This document shows, one piece after another, positions 43,118-54,427 of a stretch of DNA of 64,000 nucleotides. Source of the DNA: Vacuolonema iberomarrocanum LEGE 07170. Its GTDB lineage: Bacteria; Cyanobacteriota; Cyanobacteriia; Elainellales; Elainellaceae. The notes below the pieces were generated by a model, which saw only the letters and a program-made list of their open reading frames with translations, was not told where the DNA came from and ran no database searches. The position numbers and the translations under genes were made by a program. Location of the stretch: assembly GCA_015207365.1 (NCBI GenBank), contig JADEXA010000011.1, forward strand, positions 62,001 through 126,000, written 5' to 3'. The stretch's first letter is position 1. Each line of letters begins with the position of its first letter.

Positions 43118-43747
43118 TTAACTGGCAGACCATTGGGCAATGACATCTTGCATAGCCGCTTTGGCATCAGCCACTGACTGGCTGCGAGTATCTTCGCTCC
43201 CCATCATGTTATTTGCCGCCACAATCGTCACATCGGTAATGCCAATAAAGCCAAAAATCAGCTTCAGGTAAGGTTCCTGCATGTTGTAGGACTGCGCCGG
43301 ACTATCCTCAGAATAGTCGCCGCCCTGAGACACGATCGCCAGCAACTTCTTCCCATGTACCAGCCCTTTGTATCCCTGTTCGTCAATTGCAAAGGTGCGA
43401 CCAACCCGCACAATCTGATCGATATAGGCCTTGAACGCCGCAGGCACACCGAAGTTGTACATGGGAACGCCCAAAACGTAGCAGTTCGCTGCCAGGAACT
43501 CATCCACCAGATCATTCGACAGGCGAATTGCCTCGGCTTGCTCCGGTGTGTGGGTGCTTGGGTCGCTAAAGGCGGCAGCAATTTGGGGCTCAGTGACGAA
43601 GGGGACAGGATTGTGCCCCAAGTCGCGGTAGGACACCGTGCTGTCGGGATGCTTGGATGTCCATTCGCCCACAAAGTCTTGTGTGAGGCTGCGAGAAACG
43701 GAGCGATCGCCCCGAGGGCTGGAGTCAATATGCAGAAGATGAGCCAT
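43118..43747 (-). CDS. azoR: FMN-dependent NADH-azoreductase
   Basis: A 209-residue flavodoxin-fold enzyme. It opens LLHIDSSPRGDRSVSRSLT (FMN phosphate loop), with VLGVPMYNFGVPAAFKAYID (flavin contact) and IVSQGGDYS in the C-terminal half. AzoR enzymes reduce azo dyes and, more relevantly, quinones in a two-electron step, limiting oxidative damage. Co-directional with the ABM gene 13 bp downstream; the isochorismatase-like gene is 273 bp upstream on the same strand. Confidence 0.92.
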   Translation of the reverse strand: MAHLLHIDSSPRGDRSVSRSLTQDFVGEWTSKHPDSTVSYRDLGHNPVPFVTEPQIAAAFSDPSTHTPEQAEAIRLSNDLVDEFLAANCYVLGVPMYNFGVPAAFKAYIDQIVRVGRTFAIDEQGYKGLVHGKKLLAIVSQGGDYSEDSPAQSYNMQEPYLKLIFGFIGITDVTIVAANNMMGSEDTRSQSVADAKAAMQDVIAQWSAS

Positions 43748-44020
43748 TGTCGTTTGTCAAATCAGGTGTTCGTTAGATCAATTGAGCTACTCTAGCAAAT
43801 CAACAGGGACGGAACCAAAAGCCAAACTACGGCGTAAGGAACCTCTGCGAGGCGGTGGTTTGATGCAGATTCCCCATCCACGCGAAGGGGTAGAGTGGCA
43901 TTGCCTGTTGGGAGAGATTGCCTCTATGACGGCATATCCTTTTGCACAATAGAGAATGGCTGGATACTTGTCAGGTATCTCAAACCACATTTTGCTCATT
44001 TTTGCATCTAACGCTCGTGT

Positions 44021-44689
44021 CTACGCCTCGACTCGGATGGGTTCGGGCGTCGGCACACTGGGGGCGGCTCCATGCACCATCGTGTAGGCATATTCCACAC
44101 CGCTGCCATAGGCACCAGAATGGGCTTTCACCACGTCCAGTGTGGCATCGTAGGTTTCTTTCCGGGCCCAGTCGCGCTGGAACTCCAACAGAACTTGCTG
44201 CCAGGTAACCGGAACGACACCCGACTGGATCATCCGTTGCATGGCGATGTCATGGGCCATTGTCGAAGTGCCGCCAGAAGCATCGGCAACGGCATACACT
44301 TCATAGCCATCCCGCACCATTTCGAGCGCTGGAAATGTCAGACAGACCTCCGTCCACAGAGCCGCAATTATCAGCTTCTTGCGACCAACGCGCTCTACTT
44401 CGGACTTGAACCCCGGATCTTCCCAGGAATTCATGCTGGTGCGTTCGATGGGAGCTGTATCGGGAAACTGTTCGGTCAGTTGGGGCCAAATGTAACCGCT
44501 AAAGCTCTTGGTTTCCACGGAGGTGAGAATCGTAGGAACATTGAAAACCTTTGCGGCTTTTGCCAGCGCTACGGTGTTGTTGATGAGAAGTTGGCGATCG
44601 ATTGAGGTGACGCCAAACAACATTTGAGGTTGGTGATCGATGAAAATAACGGTGCAGTTTTGTGGTGTCAGCAACTCAAGATTAGACAT
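44021..44689 (-). CDS. Isochorismatase-family hydrolase (YcaC-like)
   Basis: A 222-residue cysteine hydrolase. The catalytic Asp is in VIFIDHQPQMLFGV (about residue 18), the Lys in RKKLIIAALWTEVCLTFPAL, which also holds the nucleophile Cys. The length and the sequence near GGTSTMAHDIAMQRMIQSG resemble YcaC-type enzymes, which have uncertain amide substrates. It is divergent from the LysR gene with a 240-bp shared promoter region, the classic LysR-target layout. Confidence 0.85.
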   Translation of the reverse strand: MSNLELLTPQNCTVIFIDHQPQMLFGVTSIDRQLLINNTVALAKAAKVFNVPTILTSVETKSFSGYIWPQLTEQFPDTAPIERTSMNSWEDPGFKSEVERVGRKKLIIAALWTEVCLTFPALEMVRDGYEVYAVADASGGTSTMAHDIAMQRMIQSGVVPVTWQQVLLEFQRDWARKETYDATLDVVKAHSGAYGSGVEYAYTMVHGAAPSVPTPEPIRVEA

Positions 44690-44931
44690 AATCAGGTTTC
44701 CTTGCTTTGGTAAGAATGGTCATTCACTAAGGAAGAATTCACGAAATGAAGTGAATTATTGATTGTGAAGTGAAACTTTGATCGCATCTGAAATATAAAA
44801 GCGTCGAAGTGTGTGGAATTCTAAACGTCCTTAATCTCAATACTTTTATTATTTCTTTACATTTACAATAAAGGACATTGTTTAATGCTGTCCAATACCT
44901 ATTTCGCAGGAATTAATACCTTTTGAGTATC

Positions 44932-45822
44932 ATGTCGGATATTGAACTGCGTCAGCTTCGCTACTTTGTTGCGGTTGCCGAGGAGTTAAATTTTACCCGT
45001 GCGGCGGAGCGGTTGCAGATTGCCCAGCCGCCTCTGAGTCGTCAAATTCAAGCGTTGGAAAAAGCCCTGGGAGTGGAGTTGTTGGAGCGATCGCAACGCC
45101 GAGTCGAACTAACGGCAGCGGGCAACGTCTTTTTGGAAGAATGTCGGCGGATTCTGGCTCAGGTGAATGTGGGTGTCGACCGGGCGCAACGAACGGCTCG
45201 GGGGGAAACTGGACAGCTGAGTATCGGCTTTGAAGGATCGAGTCAAAATGATTTGTTGCTTCAAGCCGTTCGAGTCTTTCACGCTCAATTTCCAGCGGTC
45301 GAACTGGTCTTGCAGGAGTTGTCTTCGGGCGAACAGGTGGAAGCGCTGCGGCGGAACCAGATTGAATTGGGCTTCCTCGAACCTAATTTGCCTGCGGATA
45401 ACCTTTCGATTGAAATTCTTCGCTCTGAATCACTGGTTGCGGTGTTGGCAGAAACCCATGCGCTGGCCGATCAGCCGCGGTTTGCCCTAGCTCAACTGGC
45501 CGAAGATGCCTGGATTACCGGTTCGAGTAAAACCTACTGTGGGCTGTTGATCCAAATTTTGAATGCCTGTCGGCAGGCGGGGTTTGTTCCTCAAATTCGC
45601 AATGAAACTAATGATATTCAAATGCTGTTGGGCTTTGTAGCGGCGGGTTTGGGCGTGACGCTCTTGCCGGCTTCGATGCAGAAAAGCTTGTACCCAGGTG
45701 TTGTCTATCGTCCACTCGCGCCTCCCGTGCCGAAAGTGGAATTGGCGATCGCCCGACACCCCGACAACCGTTCCCCTGTCCTCAACGCGTTTCTGCAAGT
45801 GGTTCGAGCCTTACCCAAATAG
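44932..45822 (+). CDS. LysR-family transcriptional regulator
   Basis: A 296-residue regulator from the ATG at 44932 (MSDIELRQLRYFVAVAEELN); a TTG at 44923 is less likely. Residues 1-60 are the winged helix (FTRAAERLQIAQPPLSRQI), followed by the linker helix and a LysR substrate domain with the usual two-lobe pattern. Subfamily resembles BenM/CatM-like activators by its DIELRQLRYF start, but the effector cannot be predicted. It probably controls the divergent isochorismatase-like gene, perhaps also the redox genes after it. Confidence 0.9.
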   Translation: MSDIELRQLRYFVAVAEELNFTRAAERLQIAQPPLSRQIQALEKALGVELLERSQRRVELTAAGNVFLEECRRILAQVNVGVDRAQRTARGETGQLSIGFEGSSQNDLLLQAVRVFHAQFPAVELVLQELSSGEQVEALRRNQIELGFLEPNLPADNLSIEILRSESLVAVLAETHALADQPRFALAQLAEDAWITGSSKTYCGLLIQILNACRQAGFVPQIRNETNDIQMLLGFVAAGLGVTLLPASMQKSLYPGVVYRPLAPPVPKVELAIARHPDNRSPVLNAFLQVVRALPK

Positions 45823-45874
45823 ATTGTTGACGTCTGGAATACCCTAACTTTCTTCTCTCAACTCGCTACCTAAC

Positions 45875-45980
45875 GTACAGGATAAAAAATTACAACCTTG
45901 CTAAAAACTCCTAATTTTGGATGGTGCGGGCAGTGCCCACGCCATCCAAAATTAGGAATTCTTTGGTTTTTGTCCTGTAC
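45875..45980. repeat. Palindromic element, family III, copy 2
   Basis: GTACAGGATAAAAA (45875-45888) and TTTTTGTCCTGTAC (45967-45980) are complementary with one mismatch. The core CCTAATTTTGGATGG / CCATCCAAAATTAGG is perfectly self-complementary. It lies between the LysR gene and ligA. Confidence 0.75.
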
Positions 45981-45984
45981 TTAG

Positions 45985-48054
<2,070 letters not shown>

Positions 48055-48266
48055 TTTGCTACATCTGGTCTATTTATAGATTATAGATTTGGCTGTCAGC
48101 CACTTACGGTTCTTTCTGCAAATGAATAGAACTGGAAATGGATCAAAAGCCGCTGTTCCCGACGCAGGCTTTCCCTCTCCCATTCCCCTTACCATTCACC
48201 ATTTGGCTGAGCGCTCACGTCGAGACCCATTCACTCCCCCGCTTACTCTACATTCCCCTAAAATTC

Positions 48267-49949
48267 ATGTACTCTCTTCCTCTCATTGGCAACCCCCGTC
48301 GTACGCGGAAGCGGAGATGGACTTGGGCACAGCGTCTGGGTTGGTTGTTGCCGTTGGTCGTGGGGCTGAGTCCGGCACAAGCTGCAGAGCGTATTTCCCT
48401 GTCCTATGGGTTGGTAGAGCGCACCATTGCGATCGAATCGCTAGAGGAGTTTGCTGAAAGTGATTCGATCCCGCGTGAGCTGCGTCCCTACACGCGCTAC
48501 TTCGACCCAGAGCAGGTCGAGCAGTTTCGGCAAATCCTACAGACTCGGCTTGAGCTTTCCCCGGTGGCCGTGTCTCAGTTTCTTTACACCCAGCAGGGAG
48601 AGTCGTTGTTGGCGCAGTTGGGTGCTGTTGTGCGAACCGAGTCGGGTTTGGAAGGAACGCAGGCATTGCGAGCGGCCTTTGTGCTCGCGGCCTTCGACAC
48701 CGAGGAAGGGCTGACGCCGTTGACCATCCTGCGCTACTTCCCGCTGGATGGGATGCAGATTGATCTGGAGCGAACGTCGCGCATTGTGACCCAAATCCAG
48801 CAGCGCGTCACCCAAACGCAGCAAACCATCACCCTGCTGCACCAGCAATCGGACGACGCGATCGCTTCCGCGCCTTTTCTCAACTTTGACACCGCCCCTA
48901 ATCTCGAACGGCGGGGGCGATTTGCCTACGATGTGCAAAGTTTTGAACTGGCAGATGCCACGCGTGATCGCGCATTCTCTGTCGATCTCTATCTCCCCAT
49001 CGGCTTTACGCTTTCCACCCCGCCTCCCCTAGTAGTCATTTCCCATGGGCTGGGGTCAAACCGAGGAACCTTTGCCTACCTGGCGCGGCATTTGGCCTCC
49101 CATGGGTTTGCGGTGGTGGTTCCCGAGCACCCCGGCAGTAACACTCAGCAGCTAGAGGAGCTGCTTATGGGGCGGGCTGACAAAGTGACAGAACCGGACG
49201 AATTTATCAACCGTCCCCTCGATGTCACATTGCTGTTGGATGAGCTGGAGCGGCGATCGCAGGAACCAGCCTTTAGGGATCGCTACGATACACAACGGGT
49301 CGGCATCATCGGTCAGTCCTTGGGAGGCTACACGGCTTTTGCCCTGGCCGGTGCGCCCCTCAACCGCCCACAACTAGAGCAGGATTGTGCCGTAATCGAC
49401 CCCGTTACCCTTTCCTTAAACCTATCGCTGTTGCTGCAGTGTGATGTTTTAACCCTCGAAACCGAGGATCGCATAGACTTTCGGGACGATCGCATCCAGG
49501 CGATCCTAGCTATCAATAGCGTCGGGAGCCTCCTGCTCGATCGCAGTGCCCTGGCTAGCGTATCAATCCCGGTGATGCTGATTTCAGGTGGAGCCGATAC
49601 CGTCACACCCGCCTTGCCCGAACAGGTGGAACCCTTTGCTCGCCTTACGACGCCCCATCGTTACTTGTTGATGATGGACAACGCGACGCACTTTTCCGCG
49701 ATCGATATTCCCGATGGAGATGCACCGACTGTGCAGTTGCCAACGGAGCTGGTGGGACCCGATCCGGCGATCGCCCATGCCTACATCAACGCGATTGGTT
49801 TGGCCTTTATGGGCTATCACTTGAGCAATGAGGATACCTTTGCGCCTTACCTCGATTCGAGTTATGCCCGCTATCTCAGCCAGCCTGACCTGCCGATTTC
49901 CCTGATTCACTCCCTTTCCCTGAGCCAGCTGACCTATCTGCAAAAGTAG
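48267..49949 (+). CDS. Exported alpha/beta hydrolase with N-terminal DUF1400
   Basis: A 560-residue protein from the ATG at 48267. Residues 1-40 form a twin-basic signal peptide (RRTRKRRWTW, then LGWLLPLVVGLSPAQA). Residues about 45-190 are DUF1400, a helical domain found with hydrolases in cyanobacteria. Residues 240-540 are an alpha/beta hydrolase: oxyanion region VISHGLGSNRGT, nucleophile GQSLGGYTA, late acid SGGADTVTP and His in NATHFS. Resembles platelet-activating-factor acetylhydrolase/dienelactone-type enzymes. Substrate unknown; periplasmic or extracellular. Confidence 0.85.
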   Translation: MYSLPLIGNPRRTRKRRWTWAQRLGWLLPLVVGLSPAQAAERISLSYGLVERTIAIESLEEFAESDSIPRELRPYTRYFDPEQVEQFRQILQTRLELSPVAVSQFLYTQQGESLLAQLGAVVRTESGLEGTQALRAAFVLAAFDTEEGLTPLTILRYFPLDGMQIDLERTSRIVTQIQQRVTQTQQTITLLHQQSDDAIASAPFLNFDTAPNLERRGRFAYDVQSFELADATRDRAFSVDLYLPIGFTLSTPPPLVVISHGLGSNRGTFAYLARHLASHGFAVVVPEHPGSNTQQLEELLMGRADKVTEPDEFINRPLDVTLLLDELERRSQEPAFRDRYDTQRVGIIGQSLGGYTAFALAGAPLNRPQLEQDCAVIDPVTLSLNLSLLLQCDVLTLETEDRIDFRDDRIQAILAINSVGSLLLDRSALASVSIPVMLISGGADTVTPALPEQVEPFARLTTPHRYLLMMDNATHFSAIDIPDGDAPTVQLPTELVGPDPAIAHAYINAIGLAFMGYHLSNEDTFAPYLDSSYARYLSQPDLPISLIHSLSLSQLTYLQK

Positions 49950-49984
49950 AGTCCATAGCGCTACGCGCTTAAGTAAAATCCAAT

Positions 49985-50033
49985 TATTGTTTGAAAGCCC
50001 CGCACTGCAGGGCTTTCAAACAATAATCTGGCC
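49985..50033. repeat. Hairpin element related to family II
   Basis: TTATTGTTTGAAAGCCC pairs with GGGCTTTCAAACAATAA (49985-50001 with about 50012-50028), core GCACTGCA. The GAAAGCCCCGCACTGC core equals that of the family II copies at 36411 and 54184, but the outer flanks are different. It lies between convergent genes. Confidence 0.6.
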
Positions 50034-50053
50034 TATTCTCAATACTTGGGGCT

Positions 50054-50638
50054 CTACGTCTTACGCCATTGGTTTGCTCGTTTGTTTTCGGCAGCGAGTT
50101 GAGTTGTTTCTGCAACCCGTTTGGCGCGGGTTTCAGGGCGTTTAGCGCTGATAATCCATTCCAAAATTCCCCGCTTGGCTGATTTAGGAAACGCCTCAAA
50201 ATTCTGCTTGGCAACTGGATCGGCATCGAGGGCCGTTTGCAAATCGGGGGGGATTTCTAGCGCCTCGATCGCATCCAAGGCGGTCCAAGAGCCATCTTGC
50301 TTTGCCGCCTCGATTTTTGCCAGTCCAGCAGGCGTCATGCGCCCGGCTTCAATCATTGTTGCGATACGTTCTTTGTTCAGCTTCGACCAACCACTGCTCG
50401 CTTTGCGGGGAGCCATCCAGAGCATGGTGCGCTCTTCGTCGAGCTTGCGAGGGAGGCTATCAATCCAGCCAAAGCAAAGGGCTTCTTCTACCACGGCATC
50501 GTAGGAAACATACTTGTCTCCACACTGCTTTTTGAAGGTGACGAGCCAGATGCCGTCGTTGCGATCGTAGTTTTCCATTAACCAACGACGCCACTCATCA
50601 CGATGCTCGACCTGAATGTGCTCAGCGTTGTTCGACAT
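50054..50638 (-). CDS. YdeI/OmpD-associated family protein
   Basis: A 194-residue protein from the ATG at 50638. The core [20 protein letters not shown], followed by [16 protein letters not shown] and a C-terminal [20 protein letters not shown], is diagnostic of the YdeI/OmpD-associated family (bacteriocin-protection YdeI type). Members are soluble, and the biochemical role is not known. Divergent from map. Confidence 0.88.
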   Translation of the reverse strand: MSNNAEHIQVEHRDEWRRWLMENYDRNDGIWLVTFKKQCGDKYVSYDAVVEEALCFGWIDSLPRKLDEERTMLWMAPRKASSGWSKLNKERIATMIEAGRMTPAGLAKIEAAKQDGSWTALDAIEALEIPPDLQTALDADPVAKQNFEAFPKSAKRGILEWIISAKRPETRAKRVAETTQLAAENKRANQWRKT

Positions 50639-50854
50639 GGTTGTGGCATTTGGTGGGGGGGAGCAAACGGACTGTTGTGGGGAAGGCGGATCGGGGATCA
50701 AGAGGCGATCGCCCTTTCATTAAGAAACTGTGTCCTGAATATTAACAAAACTTACGTTACCTTAGAGAGTGAAGTAGGAGCATTAGCGATTGACCCCGTT
50801 TGGCGATCGCCTCCTCCTTCGCGCATCTCATATGTTTCTACTTGTACGGTGCCC

Positions 50855-51673
50855 ATGAACTTCTTCGCCAATCTACTCTCGCCGCCACCGCTTGTTACCA
50901 ACAAAGGTCGCCGCATCGAAATCAAAAATGCTGAAGAAATCGAGATTATGCGACAAGCATCGCGGATTGTAGCAACGGTGTTGAAGGAGATCTCAGAGCG
51001 GATAGAACCGGGGATGACGACGGCGGATCTTGATGCCTATGCCGAGCAGCGAATCCGAGAAATGGGGGCGACGCCTAGCTTTAAGGGCTATCACGGTTTT
51101 CCGGGTTCTATTTGCTCCTGCATTAACAATGAAGTGGTGCATGGCATTCCCAATCGCCGCAAGGTGATTCGTCAAGGCGATCTGGTGAAGGTGGATACGG
51201 GTGCCTATTACGAAGGGTTTCATGGCGATTCTTGCATTACTCTTGCCGTGGGCAAAGTTCCCGATAAAGCGACACGGTTGATGGATGTGGCAGAAACCGC
51301 GCTATATCAAGGGATTGCCCAGGTAAAGGCGGGGAACGATTTGCTAGATATTGCTGGAGCGATCGAAGATGCGGTGAAAGACACCGGCTTTCATGTGGTG
51401 GAAGACTATACTGGGCATGGCGTTGGGCGCAATCTGCATGAGGAGCCGTCGGTGTTCAACTTCCGTACCAGAGAGCTACCCAATGTGAAACTGCGCCCAG
51501 GGATGACCCTGGCGATCGAGCCGATTGTGAATGTGGGCACCAAGCATACCCGCGTGCTGGGCGATCGCTGGACGGTTGTAACGGTCGATCGCTCCCTTTC
51601 CGCCCAGTTCGAACACACCGTCCTGGTCACCGAAACCGGATACGAAATCCTCACCGATCGCACCAAGGTTTAA
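50855..51673 (+). CDS. map: Methionine aminopeptidase, type I
   Basis: A 272-residue enzyme from the ATG at 50855 ([20 protein letters not shown]). The metal ligands are visible: Asp in [17 protein letters not shown] (two Asp), His in [12 protein letters not shown], Glu in AIEPIVN and Glu in FEHTVLV. Removes N-terminal methionine from nascent proteins. It has an N-terminal extension of about 20 residues compared with E. coli Map, found in other cyanobacterial copies. Cyanobacteria often have several map paralogues. Confidence 0.95.
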   Translation: MNFFANLLSPPPLVTNKGRRIEIKNAEEIEIMRQASRIVATVLKEISERIEPGMTTADLDAYAEQRIREMGATPSFKGYHGFPGSICSCINNEVVHGIPNRRKVIRQGDLVKVDTGAYYEGFHGDSCITLAVGKVPDKATRLMDVAETALYQGIAQVKAGNDLLDIAGAIEDAVKDTGFHVVEDYTGHGVGRNLHEEPSVFNFRTRELPNVKLRPGMTLAIEPIVNVGTKHTRVLGDRWTVVTVDRSLSAQFEHTVLVTETGYEILTDRTKV

Positions 51674-51740
51674 GGCCGGACTAACCCTTGTTTTCCCCGA
51701 TTCAAGGTTTGTTCTTCAAGTGGATTACATACGAGTCCGA

Positions 51741-52133
51741 TCAAGCTTCTAGCGAACCGTCACCTGTTGGAACAATGGCGGCGGTTTCAACCATGAGAAT
51801 GACAGCCTTTTCTGGAGCGCGGGTGCGGTGAATGACACCTTTAGGAACCACAAACCCTTCTCTGGGTTTCAGTTCAATGGACTTGTCTTCCAGGTCAATG
51901 ATGAACTGTCCGTCTAACACAAAAAAGAACTCATCATCATTTTCATGCTTGTGCCAGTGGTATTCGCCTTGCATAATCCCCAAACGCACGACGGAGTCAT
52001 TGACTTGGCAAAGGGTTTGGTTGTACCACTGATCGGTACAGGCATTAATAAGATTGGGGACATCAACAACTTCAAGCGCTGGAAATTTGATATCTAGATA
52101 GGTCGCATAAGGGTAAGACGGGCTAGTACTCAT
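51741..52133 (-). CDS. Cupin-domain protein
   Basis: A 130-residue single cupin from the ATG at 52133, which has AAGGAG 6 nt upstream. The metal-site motif HWHKHENDDEFFFVLDGQ gives His-His-Glu, and the second motif PREGFVVPKGVIHRTRAPE gives the last His. Small cupins bind Fe, Mn or Zn and act as isomerases, dioxygenases or sugar-binding proteins; this one cannot be assigned further. Monocistronic as far as visible. Confidence 0.88.
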   Translation of the reverse strand: MSTSPSYPYATYLDIKFPALEVVDVPNLINACTDQWYNQTLCQVNDSVVRLGIMQGEYHWHKHENDDEFFFVLDGQFIIDLEDKSIELKPREGFVVPKGVIHRTRAPEKAVILMVETAAIVPTGDGSLEA

Positions 52134-52341
52134 TGCATACTCCTTCGCTCTCAAAGATGAATGACGTTGAAAGCTGGCGATCGCCAGCCAATCGTAAGCC
52201 TGAAACGTTTCGGTTAAGACGAGTTCTGCTCTGGTTCAACCATAGGTATTGCACCAAAGCTTGATCAAGTCATGGAATGAATGGGTTCCATCAACAGCAT
52301 CGATATATGTGCGTCTGCGTTCACCCCGTTCCCGTTTCTCT

Positions 52342-52776
52342 TCATCGCCGTTCCACATAGCGTCGAAGTTCCTGTGCCATCCGGCGCATTCCTTGCAGTT
52401 CATCCTCGCGGACGAAGGGCAAAAAGAATGTCACCAGCCGCCCGGTAAAGCGCACCACATGGGTATAGCGAGTGCGATCGCCCCCCATGTCCTGCAAGTC
52501 AAAGCTGTGCTCGCTACGAAAGCCAGGAGCCGAATAAATCCACTGGAGGCTGGTACCCGGTTGCACTAACGTCACTAAAGGTTCGATTTCCGTTTCCGTT
52601 TCACGGGGGGCGCGCCTTAGGGAAAGGCGAACGGCGGTGTTTTCGCGAAGGGGTTGAGGGGGCGACAGGTCATAGAGATAGGTATTCCACCGCAGCCATT
52701 CTTCTTTGCGAATAAGGGTTTGCCAGACAAGGCGGCGGGGAGCGCGAATTTCGATATCGGTATAGAGACTGGGCAT
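52342..52776 (-). CDS. SRPBCC-family protein (polyketide cyclase/START-like)
   Basis: A 144-residue protein starting MPSLYTDIEIRAPRRLVWQTL, the typical SRPBCC opening, with EWLRWNTYLYDL and a final long helix REDELQGMRRMAQELRRYVE. This helix-grip fold binds hydrophobic ligands in a deep cavity. Close relatives in cyanobacteria are uncharacterised. About 55 bp downstream of the GNAT gene on the same strand and perhaps co-transcribed. Confidence 0.82.
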   Translation of the reverse strand: MPSLYTDIEIRAPRRLVWQTLIRKEEWLRWNTYLYDLSPPQPLRENTAVRLSLRRAPRETETEIEPLVTLVQPGTSLQWIYSAPGFRSEHSFDLQDMGGDRTRYTHVVRFTGRLVTFFLPFVREDELQGMRRMAQELRRYVERR

Positions 52777-52830
52777 ATCACCACGGGCAGCTCAGAAATT
52801 TGGTCGCAAGTTTCTAGGAATTGATTGGGT

Positions 52831-53328
52831 TTAGGTGTTTGATTTTAGGTATTTGACATAGATGCGATCGCAGCGCTGCGTTTCGACGCCTGTACTGAGT
52901 AAGTAATCACTGGTTTCGTAGAGTCGAATAGCACTTTTCAACACCGTTGCCGTTTCCAGCCAAATTTGTTGATAGCCATGCTGGGCGATCGTGCTTTCTA
53001 ATTCGTTTAGCAAAAATCGCCCTAACCCCTGACCTCGAACTGAAGGGTGCAGATACATTTTGCGAATCTCGACGGCCTGTTCTCCCCGTTTGATGGGGTA
53101 AAAGGCCGCTGTTCCCACCAGACTACCGGATTGTTCTACGACCCAGAACTGCCCGCCAGTTTGCTGATAGGCTTCTTCCACATGCCACACGTCCCAATCG
53201 CTATCGTCGGGGTCACTGGCTAACCCATACTCTGAGAGCACCGCAGCGATTAGGTCAAAGGCGGGTTGGCGATCGCTCGGTTGCCAATCTCGAATCTGAA
53301 AATCTTGATAACGCTTTATCATAGCCAA
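52831..53328 (-). CDS. GNAT-family N-acetyltransferase
   Basis: A 165-residue GNAT. It has the acetyl-CoA pyrophosphate loop RGQGLGRFLLNELE (Q/RxxGxG/A) and the preceding MYLHPSVRGQ strand, both near residues 95-115. Substrate unknown. A start at Met3 (53322) is equally likely. Precedes the SRPBCC gene. Confidence 0.88.
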   Translation of the reverse strand: MAMIKRYQDFQIRDWQPSDRQPAFDLIAAVLSEYGLASDPDDSDWDVWHVEEAYQQTGGQFWVVEQSGSLVGTAAFYPIKRGEQAVEIRKMYLHPSVRGQGLGRFLLNELESTIAQHGYQQIWLETATVLKSAIRLYETSDYLLSTGVETQRCDRIYVKYLKSNT

Positions 53329-53435
53329 CCTGTTTTTTCCCTATCCAAGCAATCATCCTTAATCATGCCAAAGATTCCCAGAGGCGGTTTGAAACATCTC
53401 GGAAAGTTTCGATTTTTCCTATATCCTCTCGGGTT

Positions 53436-53530
53436 ATGCCAATTCACGAAGAACTCGCTATATTTTTGAAACCCTTGCGGAGCAAGGGTTTCAAAAATAA
53501 TCTGATTTTGGCTTTCATTAAATTTAGCTA
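53436..53530. repeat. Palindromic element, family II, copy 3 (inverted, different core)
   Basis: ATGCCAATTC (53436-53445) matches the reverse complement of the GAATTGGTAT end of copies 1 and 2, and AATCTGATTTTGGCTTTC matches the far side. The core is TTTTTGAAACCCTTGC / GCAAGGGTTTCAAAAA, not the GCCCCGC core of the other copies. Its end overlaps the miaE stop codon. Confidence 0.65.
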
Positions 53531-54123
53531 TGGATGCGGGGCTCGGGATGCAGGGTGGCCAGAATCGCGCTTTCTACAGCAGCAAGTTCGTCGAGGCGCT
53601 GGTTGATGATGGGGCGATCGAATTCTTGGGTGGCCAGGGTCCAGTAAATGCCGTAATGTCGGGCTTCGGATGCCATCAGTCCTCGGTAGAAGGCGGCGAG
53701 TTCGGGGTCTGGGCAGTGAGTAGCGAGGAGTCCCAGTCGCTCGTGACTGCGGGCTTCGATCAAGCCGGAGACGAGCAACAGATCCAGCATGCGTTCGGGC
53801 TCGTCTCGACGCACTTCGGCTTTGAGCTTGGCGCCGTAGGGGGGCGCAGAGAGCGGAGCTAGGGGAATGCTGCGCCGCTCCAGCCATTGATTGACCTGCT
53901 CGAAGTGCTGTAGTTCTTCCTGGGCGATCGCCGTCAAAGCCTTTACTAATGAACGATTGGAGGGATAGCGAAACATCAGATTGAGGGCAACGCTGGCCGC
54001 TTTGCGTTCGCAGTGGGAGTGATCCAGCAAAATCGTGTCGAGATGGGCGATCGCTTGCTCTACCCAAGCTTTGGAAGTCGGCGATTGGAGAAACTTGATG
54101 GTTTTGGGTGTCAGAGTGGTCAC
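53524..54123 (-). CDS. miaE: tRNA-(ms2io6A)-hydroxylase MiaE
   Basis: A 199-residue helical diiron protein. The ligands appear as ERKAAS (about 40-45), QEELQHFEQ (ExxH), a central EARSHERLG, and SEARHYGIYW (ExxH). MiaE hydroxylates the isopentenyl group of ms2i6A37 in tRNAs reading UNN codons. The N-terminal TPKTIKFLQSPTSKAWVEQA matches the MiaE family. The stop codon coincides with the end of a family II repeat. Confidence 0.9.
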   Translation of the reverse strand: MTTLTPKTIKFLQSPTSKAWVEQAIAHLDTILLDHSHCERKAASVALNLMFRYPSNRSLVKALTAIAQEELQHFEQVNQWLERRSIPLAPLSAPPYGAKLKAEVRRDEPERMLDLLLVSGLIEARSHERLGLLATHCPDPELAAFYRGLMASEARHYGIYWTLATQEFDRPIINQRLDELAAVESAILATLHPEPRIHS

Positions 54124-54183
54124 GGTAACGAGTTGGCGATGGGCAGAGGATTTGAGGCTTGTGTTAAAAGTTGGACTTCCTTT

Positions 54184-54284
54184 ATATCAAATCTACGAAA
54201 ACTAAAACCAGATCATTTTTTGAAAGCCCCGCACTGCGGGGCTTTCAAAAAATGATCTGTAGTGGATTCTGAGCGAATTGGTAT
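54184..54284. repeat. Palindromic element, family II, copy 2
   Basis: A 101-bp unit, ATATCAAATC to GAATTGGTAT, with about seven differences from 36411-36511. The stem is longer here: GATCATTTTTTGAAAG pairs perfectly with CTTTCAAAAAATGATC through the GCCCCGC/GCGGGGC core. It lies upstream of miaE. Confidence 0.8.
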
Positions 54285-54427
54285 TAGAGAAACTCTTGGG
54301 AAATAAGGATTAAAAAAAGGAAGGACTCGACAGATCCTTCCTTTCATTCTATTAGGTGGCAGTCGTGGCAGGTGATAGCTGACAGGGTGCTTTTGGCAAA
54401 TCAGCACCCTGCCCGCAACACTGAGCC

